This document shows positions 7,549 through 15,375 of a DNA stretch of 47,614 nucleotides, in pieces. The DNA is taken from positions 1 to 47,614 of the forward strand of contig JBQTGY010000028.1 of NCBI GenBank assembly GCA_052390415.1, given 5' to 3'. The DNA comes from JANNWF01 sp052390415 (GTDB taxonomy: Bacteria; Pseudomonadota; Gammaproteobacteria; Xanthomonadales; Xanthomonadaceae). The notes beneath the pieces are model-generated. The model saw only the letters and a list, made by a program, of their open reading frames with translations, had not been told where the DNA came from and searched no databases. The translations under genes and the position numbers were made by a program. The stretch's first letter is position 1. Each line of letters starts with the position of its first letter.

Positions 7549-10500
7549 ATGACATCGACCGAGCGCACCACCCCGATGGGCACAGCGTCGCTTCCTGCCA
7601 AGGATGGCTCGCCGTTGCGCTTTGTCACCGCTGCCAGCCTGTTCGATGGGCACGACGCAGCGATCAACATCATGCGGCGATTGATCCAGGCCCAAGGTGT
7701 GGAAGTGGTGCATCTAGGCCACAACCGAAGTGTCGAAGACGTAGTGCGTGCGGCGTTGCAGGAAAACGCTGATGCGATTGCGCTGTCGAGTTATCAAGGT
7801 GGCCACGTCGAGTACTTCAAGTACATGGTCGACATGCTGCGCGAGCGCGGCGCGCCGCACATCAAGGTGTTTGGCGGCGGCGGCGGAACCATCACTCCCG
7901 AGGAAATCCGCGAACTGCAGGACTACGGCGTCGAGCGCATCTACCACCCCAATGACGGCATGCACATGGGGCTGGTGGCGATGATTGAGGATGTGGTGCG
8001 GCGAGCTTCGCTTGCCCGCGATTCGGGATTCGGGATTCGTGATTCGGTTGAAGCAGTTGCCGACGTAGGGCGGGTCTTGACCCGCCATCGCGGCGCCGGG
8101 GCGAACACCGACCCTTCTCAAACGCCAAATGGTGGCGATGGCGGATCAAGACCCGCCCTACATGACGAGATCGGGATTGGCCGCATGTTGTCGGCCATTG
8201 AGAACGGCAATTTTTCGGAGGCCGAACTTGCAATGATGCGAAAGGGTTGGGCTGGCGTCCGCGCGTCCGAGTCCCGACCGAGCGAAGCGATGGGGCAGTC
8301 CGCGGAGCGGACGTTGCCACGAAGTGGCCGAGTTCCAAGTCCCGAGTCCCGTTTCCCGACCACCCCAGTCATCGGAATCACCGGTACCGGTGGTGCAGGC
8401 AAATCCAGTGTTACCGACGAACTGCTGATCCGCTTCCTCGCATCCTTTCCGCAGATGCACATTGCGGTCATTTCGGTGGATCCCACGCGTCGTCGGACTG
8501 GCGGCGCGCTGTTGGGTGATCGCATCCGAATGAATGCGCTGCGCAGTCCACGCGTGTTCATGCGCTCGATGGCAACGCGCCGTCAACACATGGCCACCAA
8601 CATCGTGTTGCGGGATTGCATCGCCTATCTGAAGAGCCTGGCGTTTGATCTGGTGATCGTGGAAACCGCAGGCATTGGGCAAAGCGATTCCGAGATCGTC
8701 GACTTGGTCGACTTCCCGATGTACGTGATGACCAGCGACTTTGGCGCGCCCAGTCAGCTGGAAAAAATCGACATGCTCGATTTTGCCGAGTTGATCGTGC
8801 TGAACAAGTTTGACAAGCGCGGTGCCGAGGATGCATTGCGCGATGTACGCAAGCAATGGAAGCGCAACCGCGTGGCGTTTGGCCTCAAGGACGAAGACGT
8901 GCCGGCGTATCCGACGATCGCTAGCCAATTCAACGATCCTGGCATCAGTTGGATGTTCGTCAATCTATGCCGGCTGCTGCGCGCGAAGATGGGGGCGACA
9001 GCGGCAGTGTCTGGTGCTTCCCAAGTCTCGGACCCTCACCTCCGGCCCCTCTCCCGAGGGGAGAGGGGATCAACGCCTGGCTGCGATTTCATGCCGCAGC
9101 TGGACACGACGCTGAAAGAGCCGCGCGCCACCGTGCTGATCCCCGGCCAGCGCGTGCGCTATCTGGCCGAAATTGCCGAGCAAGGCAGGGCGATCAACCG
9201 CAGCATCGAAACCCAAAGCGAGATCGCCGACCGCGCGCAGAGTTATTGGCAATCGCTGCGTGATCTCGAAGACACGCAACTGCCGAAGGCACTTGAGCTA
9301 TTCCCCGCCGAGGCCTTGCTCCATGCCCCGGTAGAGCGGAGCTTGCTCCGCTTGGCGCAGGGCGGAGGAGATTCGACACCATCGTCGAATATGCAATCCA
9401 ACCCTGCGGGAGCCAAAGCAGAGCTTCCGCCCGGCAACGAACGTCGCGTAGGCCAGCCCGACCGTCGCACCACCAAATTTCAGTGGGAGCGTCGTCTCGA
9501 AGCGCAGGAGGGCGGCAACGAACCAGCGGCACCGGTTGCCGACCGCACCCTGATCGTCCTGCGCCAGCGCTACAACGACGCCGTGCAATCGCTGACCGCG
9601 GAAAACCTGAAGTTGTTGCGTGATTGGCCGGCCCGCCTGAAGTCGATTACCGACGACGTTACCGAGTACCAAGTCCGCGACAAGGTCATTCGAGTCGAAA
9701 ATTATTCCGAGTCGCTCTCGCGCCAGCAGATTCCCAAGATCGCTGCACCCACCTATCGAAGCTGGGGCGAACTGCTCACCTTCCTCGGCAAGGAAAACTT
9801 GCCGGGGTCGTATCCGTACACCGGCGGCGTATATCCCTATCGGCGCACGGGTGAAGACCCGATCCGCATGTTTGCCGGCGAGGGCACGCCGGAGCGCACC
9901 AATCGGCGGTTTCACTATCTGAGTGTAGGTCTACCGGCTGCGCGCCTTTCCACTGCATTCGATAGCGTGACCTTGTATGGCGAGGATCCGGCGCTGCGGC
10001 CAGACATCTTTGGCAAGATCGGCAACTCTGGTGTCAATGTGCCGACACTGGATGACATGAAGAAGCTCTATTCAGGCTTCGACCTGTGCGCGCCGACGAC
10101 CTCGGTGTCGATGACGATCAATGGCCCGGCGCCGATCATCCTCGCGATGTTCATGAACACCGCGATCGATCAGCAGGTCGAGAAATATTTGCGCGGTGAT
10201 CCCCTGCGTTGGCAGGCTGCACAAGCCAAGATCGACGCTTTTTTTGTCGGCAAGCCACGACCTGTCTACAACGGCGAATTGCCCGCCACCAACGATGGCC
10301 TGGGTTTGGCCTTGCTTGGAATCAGCGGTGCGCAGTTACTTGATGCGGAAACCTACCAACGAATCAAGGCACATACGTTTGCCAACGTGCGCGGCACGGT
10401 GCAGGCCGACATCCTGAAAGAGGACCAGGCCCAGAACACCTGCATCTTCAGCACCGAATTTGCGCTGCGCATGATGGGTGACATCCAGCAATACTTCGTC

Positions 10501-11493
10501 GATCAGAAGGTGCGCAATTTTTATTCGGTCAGCATCTCCGGCTACCACATCGCCGAGGCGGGCGCCAACCCGATCAGCCAACTTGCTTTCACGTTGAGCA
10601 ATGGCTTCACCATCGTCGAGTACTACCTCGCGCGCGGCATGCGGATCGACGATTTCGCGCCGAATCTGAGTTTCTTTTTCAGCAACGGCATGGATCCGGA
10701 ATACACCGCCATCGGCCGGGTAGCGCGACGCATCTGGGCCCGTGCGATGCGCGAGCGCTACGGCGCCGATGCGCGCAGTCAGATGATGAAGTACCACATC
10801 CAGACTTCAGGTCGGTCTCTGCATGCGCAAGAGATCCAGTTCAACGACATCCGCACCACACTGCAGGCTCTGTATGCCCTGTTCGACAACTGCAACAGTC
10901 TGCACACCAATGCCTATGACGAAGCGATCACCACGCCGACCGAAGAATCAGTGCGACGTGCCGTCGCCATCCAGATGATCATCACCAAGGAACTGGGGCT
11001 GAACTTCTGCGAGAACCCGTGGCAGGGCAGTTTCATCGTCGACAAGCTGACCGACATCGTTGAAGAGGCTGTGTACAAGGAGTTCGAGGCCATCTCCGAG
11101 CGTGGCGGCGTGCTTGGCGCGATGGACACCATGTATCAGCGCGGCAAGATCCAGGACGAATCGATGGTGTACGAGCACAAGAAGCATGACGGTTCGTTGC
11201 CGCTGATCGGCGTCAACACCTTCTTGCCCAAGGAGCACGGGGGCGACATCGTCACCGAGATTGAATTGATTCGCAGCACCGAAGAAGAAAAGTCGCAGCA
11301 GATCACCAATGTTGCGACCTACCAGAGCAACCGCAATGCCCTCGCTGCCCACGACCTATTACCCTTGCAAATGGCCGCTCGCCAGCGACAGAACGTGTTT
11401 GCGGCATTGATGGACGCCGTCACCACCCATTCGCTGGGGCAAATCAGCCACGCGCTGTATGAGGTGGGCGGCGAGTACCGACGGAACATGTAG
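7549..11493 (+). CDS. icmF: Fused isobutyryl-CoA mutase with repeat-expanded linkers
   Basis: Adenosylcobalamin-dependent isobutyryl-CoA/butyryl-CoA mutase fused to its G-protein chaperone, 1314 residues. Residues 24-150 are the B12-binding domain with the DGH motif (D33, H35 as lower cobalt ligand; the usual Gly is Ala38). Residues 273-480 are the MeaB-like GTPase: P-loop GTGGAGKS (279-286), VETAGIGQSDSEIVD, and NKFD (419-422). From about 665 on is the substrate-binding TIM barrel with GSYPYTGGVYPYRR, RMFAGEGTPERTNRRFHYLS and HIQTSGRSLHAQEI. Usual IcmF proteins are about 1,090-1,150 residues. The surplus lies in linkers at about 156-206, 239-271, 490-512 and 593-655, where palindromic DNA repeats are translated in frame. 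All catalytic motifs look intact, so the enzyme is probably active. Product assignment versus other acyl-CoA mutases is from the fusion layout. Confidence 0.93.
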   Translation: MTSTERTTPMGTASLPAKDGSPLRFVTAASLFDGHDAAINIMRRLIQAQGVEVVHLGHNRSVEDVVRAALQENADAIALSSYQGGHVEYFKYMVDMLRERGAPHIKVFGGGGGTITPEEIRELQDYGVERIYHPNDGMHMGLVAMIEDVVRRASLARDSGFGIRDSVEAVADVGRVLTRHRGAGANTDPSQTPNGGDGGSRPALHDEIGIGRMLSAIENGNFSEAELAMMRKGWAGVRASESRPSEAMGQSAERTLPRSGRVPSPESRFPTTPVIGITGTGGAGKSSVTDELLIRFLASFPQMHIAVISVDPTRRRTGGALLGDRIRMNALRSPRVFMRSMATRRQHMATNIVLRDCIAYLKSLAFDLVIVETAGIGQSDSEIVDLVDFPMYVMTSDFGAPSQLEKIDMLDFAELIVLNKFDKRGAEDALRDVRKQWKRNRVAFGLKDEDVPAYPTIASQFNDPGISWMFVNLCRLLRAKMGATAAVSGASQVSDPHLRPLSRGERGSTPGCDFMPQLDTTLKEPRATVLIPGQRVRYLAEIAEQGRAINRSIETQSEIADRAQSYWQSLRDLEDTQLPKALELFPAEALLHAPVERSLLRLAQGGGDSTPSSNMQSNPAGAKAELPPGNERRVGQPDRRTTKFQWERRLEAQEGGNEPAAPVADRTLIVLRQRYNDAVQSLTAENLKLLRDWPARLKSITDDVTEYQVRDKVIRVENYSESLSRQQIPKIAAPTYRSWGELLTFLGKENLPGSYPYTGGVYPYRRTGEDPIRMFAGEGTPERTNRRFHYLSVGLPAARLSTAFDSVTLYGEDPALRPDIFGKIGNSGVNVPTLDDMKKLYSGFDLCAPTTSVSMTINGPAPIILAMFMNTAIDQQVEKYLRGDPLRWQAAQAKIDAFFVGKPRPVYNGELPATNDGLGLALLGISGAQLLDAETYQRIKAHTFANVRGTVQADILKEDQAQNTCIFSTEFALRMMGDIQQYFVDQKVRNFYSVSISGYHIAEAGANPISQLAFTLSNGFTIVEYYLARGMRIDDFAPNLSFFFSNGMDPEYTAIGRVARRIWARAMRERYGADARSQMMKYHIQTSGRSLHAQEIQFNDIRTTLQALYALFDNCNSLHTNAYDEAITTPTEESVRRAVAIQMIITKELGLNFCENPWQGSFIVDKLTDIVEEAVYKEFEAISERGGVLGAMDTMYQRGKIQDESMVYEHKKHDGSLPLIGVNTFLPKEHGGDIVTEIELIRSTEEEKSQQITNVATYQSNRNALAAHDLLPLQMAARQRQNVFAALMDAVTTHSLGQISHALYEVGGEYRRNM
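8021..8048 (+). repeat. ATTCGGG heptamer array inside icmF
   Basis: Four tandem 7-base units: ATTCGGG, ATTCGGG, ATTCGTG and ATTCGGT, translated in the linker between the B12 and GTPase domains. The same linker ends, at about 8337-8358, with an inverse-looking run of CCCGAGT/CCCGTTT units. The heptamer array stands next to a long hairpin and looks like the border of an inserted repeat. Confidence 0.75.
8065..8161. repeat. Long inverted repeat inside icmF (insert 1)
   Basis: Two 27-base arms, 8065-8091 and 8135-8161, are complementary at 26 of 27 positions around a 43-base spacer. Each arm is itself a small palindrome (GGCGGGTC TTGA CCCGCC in the left arm). Reading through gives a Gly/Arg/Ala/Asp linker of low complexity in the protein. 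A hairpin this long in a coding region is not explained by protein constraint and is best read as a dispersed palindromic element captured in frame. Confidence 0.9.
8257..8361. repeat. Palindromic insert 2 inside icmF
   Basis: A second low-complexity stretch sits just before the P-loop. It contains GACCGAGCGAAGCGA (8276-8290), the hairpins GTCCGC/GCGGAC and GCCAC/GTGGC, and a CCCGAGT-type heptamer run at the end. The 15-mer recurs exactly at 11641-11655 downstream of the gene. The encoded residues (about 239-271) are Ser/Arg/Pro-rich and unlike any IcmF domain. Confidence 0.7.
9031..9070. repeat. Hairpin insert 3 inside icmF
   Basis: Perfect 10-bp stem CCCCTCTCCC (9046-9055) / GGGAGAGGGG (9059-9068) with a 3-base loop, preceded by a CCCTCACCTCCGG lead. 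This CCTCTCCC/GGGAGAGG pattern is a common dispersed repeat in proteobacterial intergenic regions. Here it is translated within the linker after the GTPase domain, around residues 495-508. Confidence 0.8.
9331..9352. repeat. Hairpin insert 4 inside icmF, copy 1
   Basis: Stem AGCGGAGC (9335-9342) / GCTCCGCT (9345-9352) with a TT loop and a GTAG lead. The whole 22-base block is present again in exact reverse complement at 11586-11607 after the gene. It falls in the linker before the mutase barrel (residues about 595-602). A further small palindrome ATTCGAC/GTCGAAT follows at about 9372-9391. Confidence 0.88.
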
Positions 11494-11585
11494 TGAGAGT
11501 GAGGCTGCACGTCGAGGAAGTTTTCGGGAGGGTGGATCTTCACCGTGCAATAGCCGCAGGGCGCTGCACCGCCAGACGTTGAGCT

Positions 11586-11607
11586 AGCGGAGCAAGCTCC
11601 GCTCTAC
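11586..11607. repeat. Intergenic copy of the icmF hairpin repeat
   Basis: Exact reverse complement of 9331-9352. It lies in the 277-base gap between icmF and the zinc-ribbon gene. Being non-coding here, it shows that the block inside icmF is a mobile or dispersed element rather than protein-driven sequence. It could also act as part of a terminator between the convergent genes. Confidence 0.88.
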
Positions 11608-11627
11608 AAAATCTTGCACGAGCCACG

Positions 11628-11675
11628 TTTTGGTAGAGAAGACCGAGCGAAGCGAAGGCGTTCGCGCGTAGCGCG
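11628..11675. repeat. Second dispersed repeat family, intergenic copy
   Basis: Reads TTTTGGTAGAGAAG, then GACCGAGCGAAGCGA, AGGCG and a GC-rich tail ending GCGCG. Its core 15-mer occurs inside icmF at 8276-8290. A degenerate inverted relative lies at 43783-43827. Together with the neighbouring hairpin it fills most of the icmF 3' gap. Confidence 0.55.
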
Positions 11676-11770
11676 TTAACTTGGTCGGCTGTTCTTTCGA
11701 ACCCACCGCCAAATCGCGGCGAAATGCCTTTTGGTCATTGCGCACCTACGAGTCGTGTCGAGGTGCATCC

Positions 11771-12139
11771 TCAGTGCTTGCTGGCCGGCTTTCCGCCACG
11801 CCCCCGCACCGGCGTCACTTCCACGCTCAGCGTAAAACTGCGTTGTTCATTGGCGCTCATCGCGCCGACGCTGACCACCTTGCGGGCAATTTCGTCACCG
11901 CGCTCGTTCCGCACGGTCACCACCACGTTGTATTCCCATGCGGGCGCGTCGACTGGGTGACGGATGCTGGCATCCACCCGCAATGGCGTGAGAGTTTCTG
12001 TGACCTGTCCCGTTTCACTGGGATCAAAACGCAGGTGGTGCCGACAGGCAGGACAGACGCGCGCGCTGTTGAGAATATTTTCCTTGCAGTGCGGGCACTC
12101 GCGGGTTGATCCCGGAGTGCCTGGGCGCAGATTGCTCAT
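11771..12139 (-). CDS. Zinc-ribbon protein with beta-sandwich tail
   Basis: Protein of 122 residues. A C-x2-C-x11-C-x2-C zinc ribbon is visible near the start (ECPHCKENILNSARVCPAC). It is followed by a beta-rich domain (ETLTPLRVDASI, EYNVVVTVRNERGDEIARKV, FTLSVEVTPV) and a basic tail. The ATG overlaps the stop of the bactofilin gene by 4 bases, so the two are translationally coupled. No signal peptide is present, so it should be cytosolic. It might help place or regulate bactofilin filaments. The function is otherwise unknown. Confidence 0.75.
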   Translation of the reverse strand: MSNLRPGTPGSTRECPHCKENILNSARVCPACRHHLRFDPSETGQVTETLTPLRVDASIRHPVDAPAWEYNVVVTVRNERGDEIARKVVSVGAMSANEQRSFTLSVEVTPVRGRGGKPASKH

Positions 12140-12705
12140 GCGCCGCTGCTGAAGTCTGCCTTGTTGCCGCCGCCCGATGATTTGCCTGATTTGGCAGATG
12201 TGCCTTCATCCCAGCCAAACACTGCGTTGCCACGCATGCGGGCACCAGCGGCAACGGTCAGCGAGCCGGCTTTGACATCACCAACGATCGCCCCGCCTTG
12301 CTGCAAATCGACCCGACTTGCGCCGTCGATGTTGCCCTCCAACTCGCCCGCCACGATGACTTTGTCGGCACGCACGCTGCCGGTCACCTTGGCGCCGGAC
12401 TCGATCATCAAGTCACCCTGCACGTTGACATCGCCCTTGAACACGCCAGCGATGCGCACACTGCCAGTGCCTTCGATCTTGCCCTCGATGGTGATGTCCG
12501 ATGCGATCAGCGATTCCTTTCGCGAACTGCTGCTATCGGTTGCGCGCGGTGGTGCCGAGTACGACGTGGTTTCGGCTTTCGGTGAGGAGTCCTGTCGCGG
12601 CAGGTCACGCACATCCATTGCTTGAGTCGAAGCGCTGGAGACAACGGCAGGGGCGGGGGTCGGGGCAGCAGCGGGTTTCGGTGTGGTGTCTTTCCAAAGA
12701 GACAT
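12136..12705 (-). CDS. Bactofilin (polymer-forming cytoskeletal protein)
   Basis: Bactofilin of 189 residues. The start at 12705 (MSLWKDTTPKPAAAPTPAPA) is chosen over a GTG- or TTG-type extension to 12789 that reads as non-protein. Residues 1-75 are a Pro/Ala/Ser-rich disordered head. Residues about 78-170 are the beta-helical bactofilin core with repeating turns: ITIEGKIEGTGSVRIAGVF, GDVNVQGDLMIESGAKVTG, VIVAGELEGNIDG, VDLQQGGAIVGDVKAG and LTVAAGARMRGNAVFG. The tail is Ser/Gly/Lys-rich. Bactofilins form nucleotide-free filaments that organise the envelope or peptidoglycan enzymes. It is first in a coupled pair with the zinc-ribbon gene. Confidence 0.9.
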   Translation of the reverse strand: MSLWKDTTPKPAAAPTPAPAVVSSASTQAMDVRDLPRQDSSPKAETTSYSAPPRATDSSSSRKESLIASDITIEGKIEGTGSVRIAGVFKGDVNVQGDLMIESGAKVTGSVRADKVIVAGELEGNIDGASRVDLQQGGAIVGDVKAGSLTVAAGARMRGNAVFGWDEGTSAKSGKSSGGGNKADFSSGA

Positions 12706-13065
12706 GGCGGTGCACTCTGGGGTGGGGGACCACGAGGCTACTCCGTCTCCGTTGCGCGCGCTATCGACTCTGAGCGAATTGCGTCGCACAGTGCTCTAGC
12801 CGCTGCAACCGTCAGTGGCATCGGGTTGCATTGTCGTGCTGTGCCAGCTGCTATCTCGAGATCGCGGACTTTGTAGTGGCTTTGCGTTTGGTCACAGCGC
12901 GCGCACTCCACCGTCCAACATTCACCACCGTCATGCAGGCCGCGCTGACAATCGACGTGTATGTGCCGTGTCGGCCCATGCATTGGCTCGTCGACAGGCG
13001 TGTCCCGGTCGACGGTCATCAGCAGCTTCGCTGGATCCACTCGCCAGATAAATCAGGAGACACGC
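12706..13065. other. Divergent intergenic region
   Basis: 360 bases separate the bactofilin start (minus) from the EcsC-like start (plus). It should hold promoters for both. I found no clear -35/-10 pair, no palindrome of note and no small gene with a ribosome site. CAGGAGA at 13054-13060 is the ribosome site for the gene at 13066. Confidence 0.4.
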
Positions 13066-13902
13066 ATGCCAATTCGCAAAACCCAACAGATTTTTGCGCA
13101 ACCCGTCGCCGGCACTCCCGGCTTGGCCGACAAGCTGTTGGACCTGATCGGCAACATTCCGCCGTCGCGTGAATCCGCTAGCGACGAGCCAAAAGCGCGC
13201 GCACGCGTCGTCGCGCGGACGGCCGCGACCAAGGCCGCATCCGCCGCTGGCGCTTTGGCCTTGCCTCCGGGTCCACTGGGTTGGTTGACCATCGCTCCTG
13301 AGCTGTACGCCGTGTGGAAGATTCAGGCGCAAATGGTGGCCGACATCGCTGGCGTGTATGGAAAGGACAAGGCTCTGAACCGCGAGCAGATGTTGTATTG
13401 CTTGTTCAGCCACACTGCGGCCAAAGCCTTCAGCGACTTGGTCATCCGGGTGGGCCAACGCTTTGTGGTGCGTCGCGCACCGGTCTCCGCGCTGTATGCC
13501 ATCGCCAACAAGGTGGCCATACGCATCGCTCATCGCAGCGCAGGCCGTGTCGTGGCCCGTTGGGTGCCGGCGCTGGGCGCCTTGGGAGTCGCGGGATATG
13601 TGTACTTTGATACCGGCAGGGTGGCGGATGCGTGCATCGAGCTGTTTGCTGCGGACCTGCAGCTTGAAGTCGAGCCGAGCGTTGAATCCGACGATGAAAT
13701 GACAGCCGACCCGAAGCAAGCCAGAAAGTCACCGCGCAAGGCAGATGCGGACCAACCGGCCGCCGCATCGCGAGCCAAGCGGCCTGCGGCAGCCAAAGTT
13801 TCTGCGAGAAGTAAACCTGCTCGAGCCGACGCCAGGCCACCTGCCAGCAAGATCGTCAAGAAGGCAGCCAAGCGGGCACCCAAAACTGCGCCCAATGGAT
13901 AG
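13066..13902 (+). CDS. EcsC-like protein with basic Ala/Lys-rich tail
   Basis: Protein of 278 residues. The start at 13066 is supported by CAGGAGA 5 bases upstream; a longer frame from 12961 lacks such a site. The middle (about residues 45-190) is a hydrophobic/helical domain with LPPGPLGWLTIAPELYAVWK, ADIAGVYGKDKALNREQMLY and GALGVAGYVYFDTGRVADAC. This resembles EcsC-family membrane-associated proteins. The last 65 residues are Lys/Ala/Pro-rich (KADADQPAAASRAKRPAAAK, KKAAKRAPKTAP), like histone H1-type tails. Such a tail could bind nucleic acid, acidic lipids or polymer. The family call is by resemblance; function is unknown. Confidence 0.55.
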   Translation: MPIRKTQQIFAQPVAGTPGLADKLLDLIGNIPPSRESASDEPKARARVVARTAATKAASAAGALALPPGPLGWLTIAPELYAVWKIQAQMVADIAGVYGKDKALNREQMLYCLFSHTAAKAFSDLVIRVGQRFVVRRAPVSALYAIANKVAIRIAHRSAGRVVARWVPALGALGVAGYVYFDTGRVADACIELFAADLQLEVEPSVESDDEMTADPKQARKSPRKADADQPAAASRAKRPAAAKVSARSKPARADARPPASKIVKKAAKRAPKTAPNG

Positions 13903-13990
13903 CTGACAGCGCCGGCCTTTCTGACACCTGCGCTGACGAGCCGTTCATCGAGATGAGAAACTGATGCGTTCTCGGAGCACTGAGGTGGGT

Positions 13991-14431
13991 ATGCGTTTGT
14001 TTACAGGGTCAGTCGGACTCGTGTTGATGGCACTGGCATTGTTTCCGTCGCCAGCTTCAGCGGCTGGCGGCGTCGATTGCGAGATGCGCTTTACCTTGTC
14101 GAGTTGGTCGATCTTCTACAAGACCGCCAAGGGTAGCGGCACCATTACCTGCAACAACGGACAAAGCATGGCGGTCAGACTGCGTGCAAAGGGTGGCGGA
14201 CTCTCGGTCGGCAAATCGACGATCGACGATGGCCGAGGCGAGTTTTCTGGCGTCGGCGGCATCAATGAACTGCTCGGTACCTACGTCAGCGCAGAAGCCA
14301 ACGCCGGGGCGGTGAAGGCAGTCAAAGGTCAAGTGGTCACGAAAGGCGAGGTGTCTCTGGCGCTCGCGGGAACCGGCCGTGGGTGGGATCTTGGCGTGGC
14401 CTTCGGCAAGTTCATCATCAGTCGTCGGTGA
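13991..14431 (+). CDS. Small secreted protein of unknown function
   Basis: Exported protein of 146 residues. ATG at 13991 has GAGGTGGG just upstream and opens into MRLFTGSVGLVLMALALFPS with cleavage near ASAAGG. An ATG at 13964 is also in frame but weaker. The mature part is Gly-rich beta (GSGTITCNNGQSMAVRLRA, IDDGRGEFSGVGG, LLGTYVSAEAN, EVSLALAGTGRGWDLGVAFG), with two cysteines likely paired. It faintly recalls DUF992-type secreted proteins. It stands alone and is followed by a REP-like hairpin before the convergent tatD gene. Confidence 0.55.
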   Translation: MRLFTGSVGLVLMALALFPSPASAAGGVDCEMRFTLSSWSIFYKTAKGSGTITCNNGQSMAVRLRAKGGGLSVGKSTIDDGRGEFSGVGGINELLGTYVSAEANAGAVKAVKGQVVTKGEVSLALAGTGRGWDLGVAFGKFIISRR

Positions 14432-14456
14432 GGCTAGCGCCGCGGCGCAAGGTCAA

Positions 14457-14558
14457 AAGCGGCGCCGCAGGAGCAGCGCCCTCCAAAAGCACGCCGCATA
14501 ACGCATCGCTTAATGCCGCATCGCTTCATCGGAGGGCCGCGCTCCCACGCGGCTGCTC
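14457..14558. repeat. REP-like hairpin element, copy B
   Basis: Same ends as the element at 4386-4483 (AAGCGGCGCCGC, CGCCCTCC, then GGAGGGCCGCG and CGCGGCTGCTC). The stem GCCGCG (14536-14541) / CGCGGC (14548-14553) is followed by TGCTCG and a T run to 14565, so this copy can serve as an intrinsic terminator for the secreted-protein gene. It lies between convergent genes, as copy A does. Confidence 0.72.
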
Positions 14559-14613
14559 GTTTTTTGGTGCCCAGCAACTACTAAAAGCAGCCAAGAATTG
14601 CATCAGCACAGCG

Positions 14614-15375
14614 CTACAGCGCGAACAAACGGTTGGCGTTCGCCCAGGTCTGATCAGCGATGGATTGCAAAGACACGCCACGTAGTTCGGCGACGCATTG
14701 GGCGATCTCAACAAGCCGGTGTGGCTCATTGCGTTGGCCTCGCCACTGGGCGTCAGGTTGATCGGGAGAGTCGGTCTCAAGCAACAGAAACTCGATCGGC
14801 ATGCTCGCAACCAACCGCCGCAAACGCAATGCGCGTGAATATGTGAGCGGCCCACCAATGCCGAGGAAGAAGCCCATTTTCCAAAGTTGCTCGGCTTGTT
14901 CGATGCTGCCGGAGAAACTGTGGATCACTCCACGCAAACCACCGATACGGCGAATGCGTTGAATGACTTCGTCGACGGATCGGCGCGCGTGAATCACCAG
15001 TGGCAAGTCGAATTCATTGGCCAATTCAAGATGACGCTGAAAGCAAAGCCGCTGTGCATCCGCGTCCAAGCCTTCGACGAAAAAATCGAGACCGCATTCC
15101 CCGATGGCCGCCGGTCGGTTCTGTTGGAGCCACTCTCCGAGCGCGTCAAGATGACTCTGCGTGTGCTTGGCAACGAATACCGGATGCAAGCCATAGGCAG
15201 GAAGCAGTCCGCTTTCCGCCGCGCATAGCGCGCGAATGCCTGGCCAACTGGCGAAATCAATCGCGGGGATCAGCTGTCTGGTGACACCCGTGGCGCGCGC
15301 GCGCGCCACCACCGCATCGCGATCAACCGCGAATTCGTCGACATCAAGATGGCAGTGGCTGTCGAACAGATTCAC
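14614..15375 (-). CDS. TatD-family metal-dependent hydrolase
   Basis: TatD-type amidohydrolase of 253 residues, likely a metal-dependent DNase or 3'-5' exonuclease. All metal-site motifs are visible: DSHCHLD (H7, H9), IGECGLDF (E93), LVIHAR (H129), IHSFSG (H152) and LLLETDSP (D202). Length is normal for the family. The last codons overlap nothing downstream; upstream its ATG overlaps the stop of the small membrane gene by 4 bases, so the pair is coupled. TatD, YcfH and YjjV paralogues cannot be told apart from sequence alone. Confidence 0.9.
   Translation of the reverse strand: MNLFDSHCHLDVDEFAVDRDAVVARARATGVTRQLIPAIDFASWPGIRALCAAESGLLPAYGLHPVFVAKHTQSHLDALGEWLQQNRPAAIGECGLDFFVEGLDADAQRLCFQRHLELANEFDLPLVIHARRSVDEVIQRIRRIGGLRGVIHSFSGSIEQAEQLWKMGFFLGIGGPLTYSRALRLRRLVASMPIEFLLLETDSPDQPDAQWRGQRNEPHRLVEIAQCVAELRGVSLQSIADQTWANANRLFAL

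Noticed and set aside
8021..8048. Short tandem array as a possible CRISPR
   Set aside because: Seven-base units without spacers, inside a coding gene; not CRISPR.
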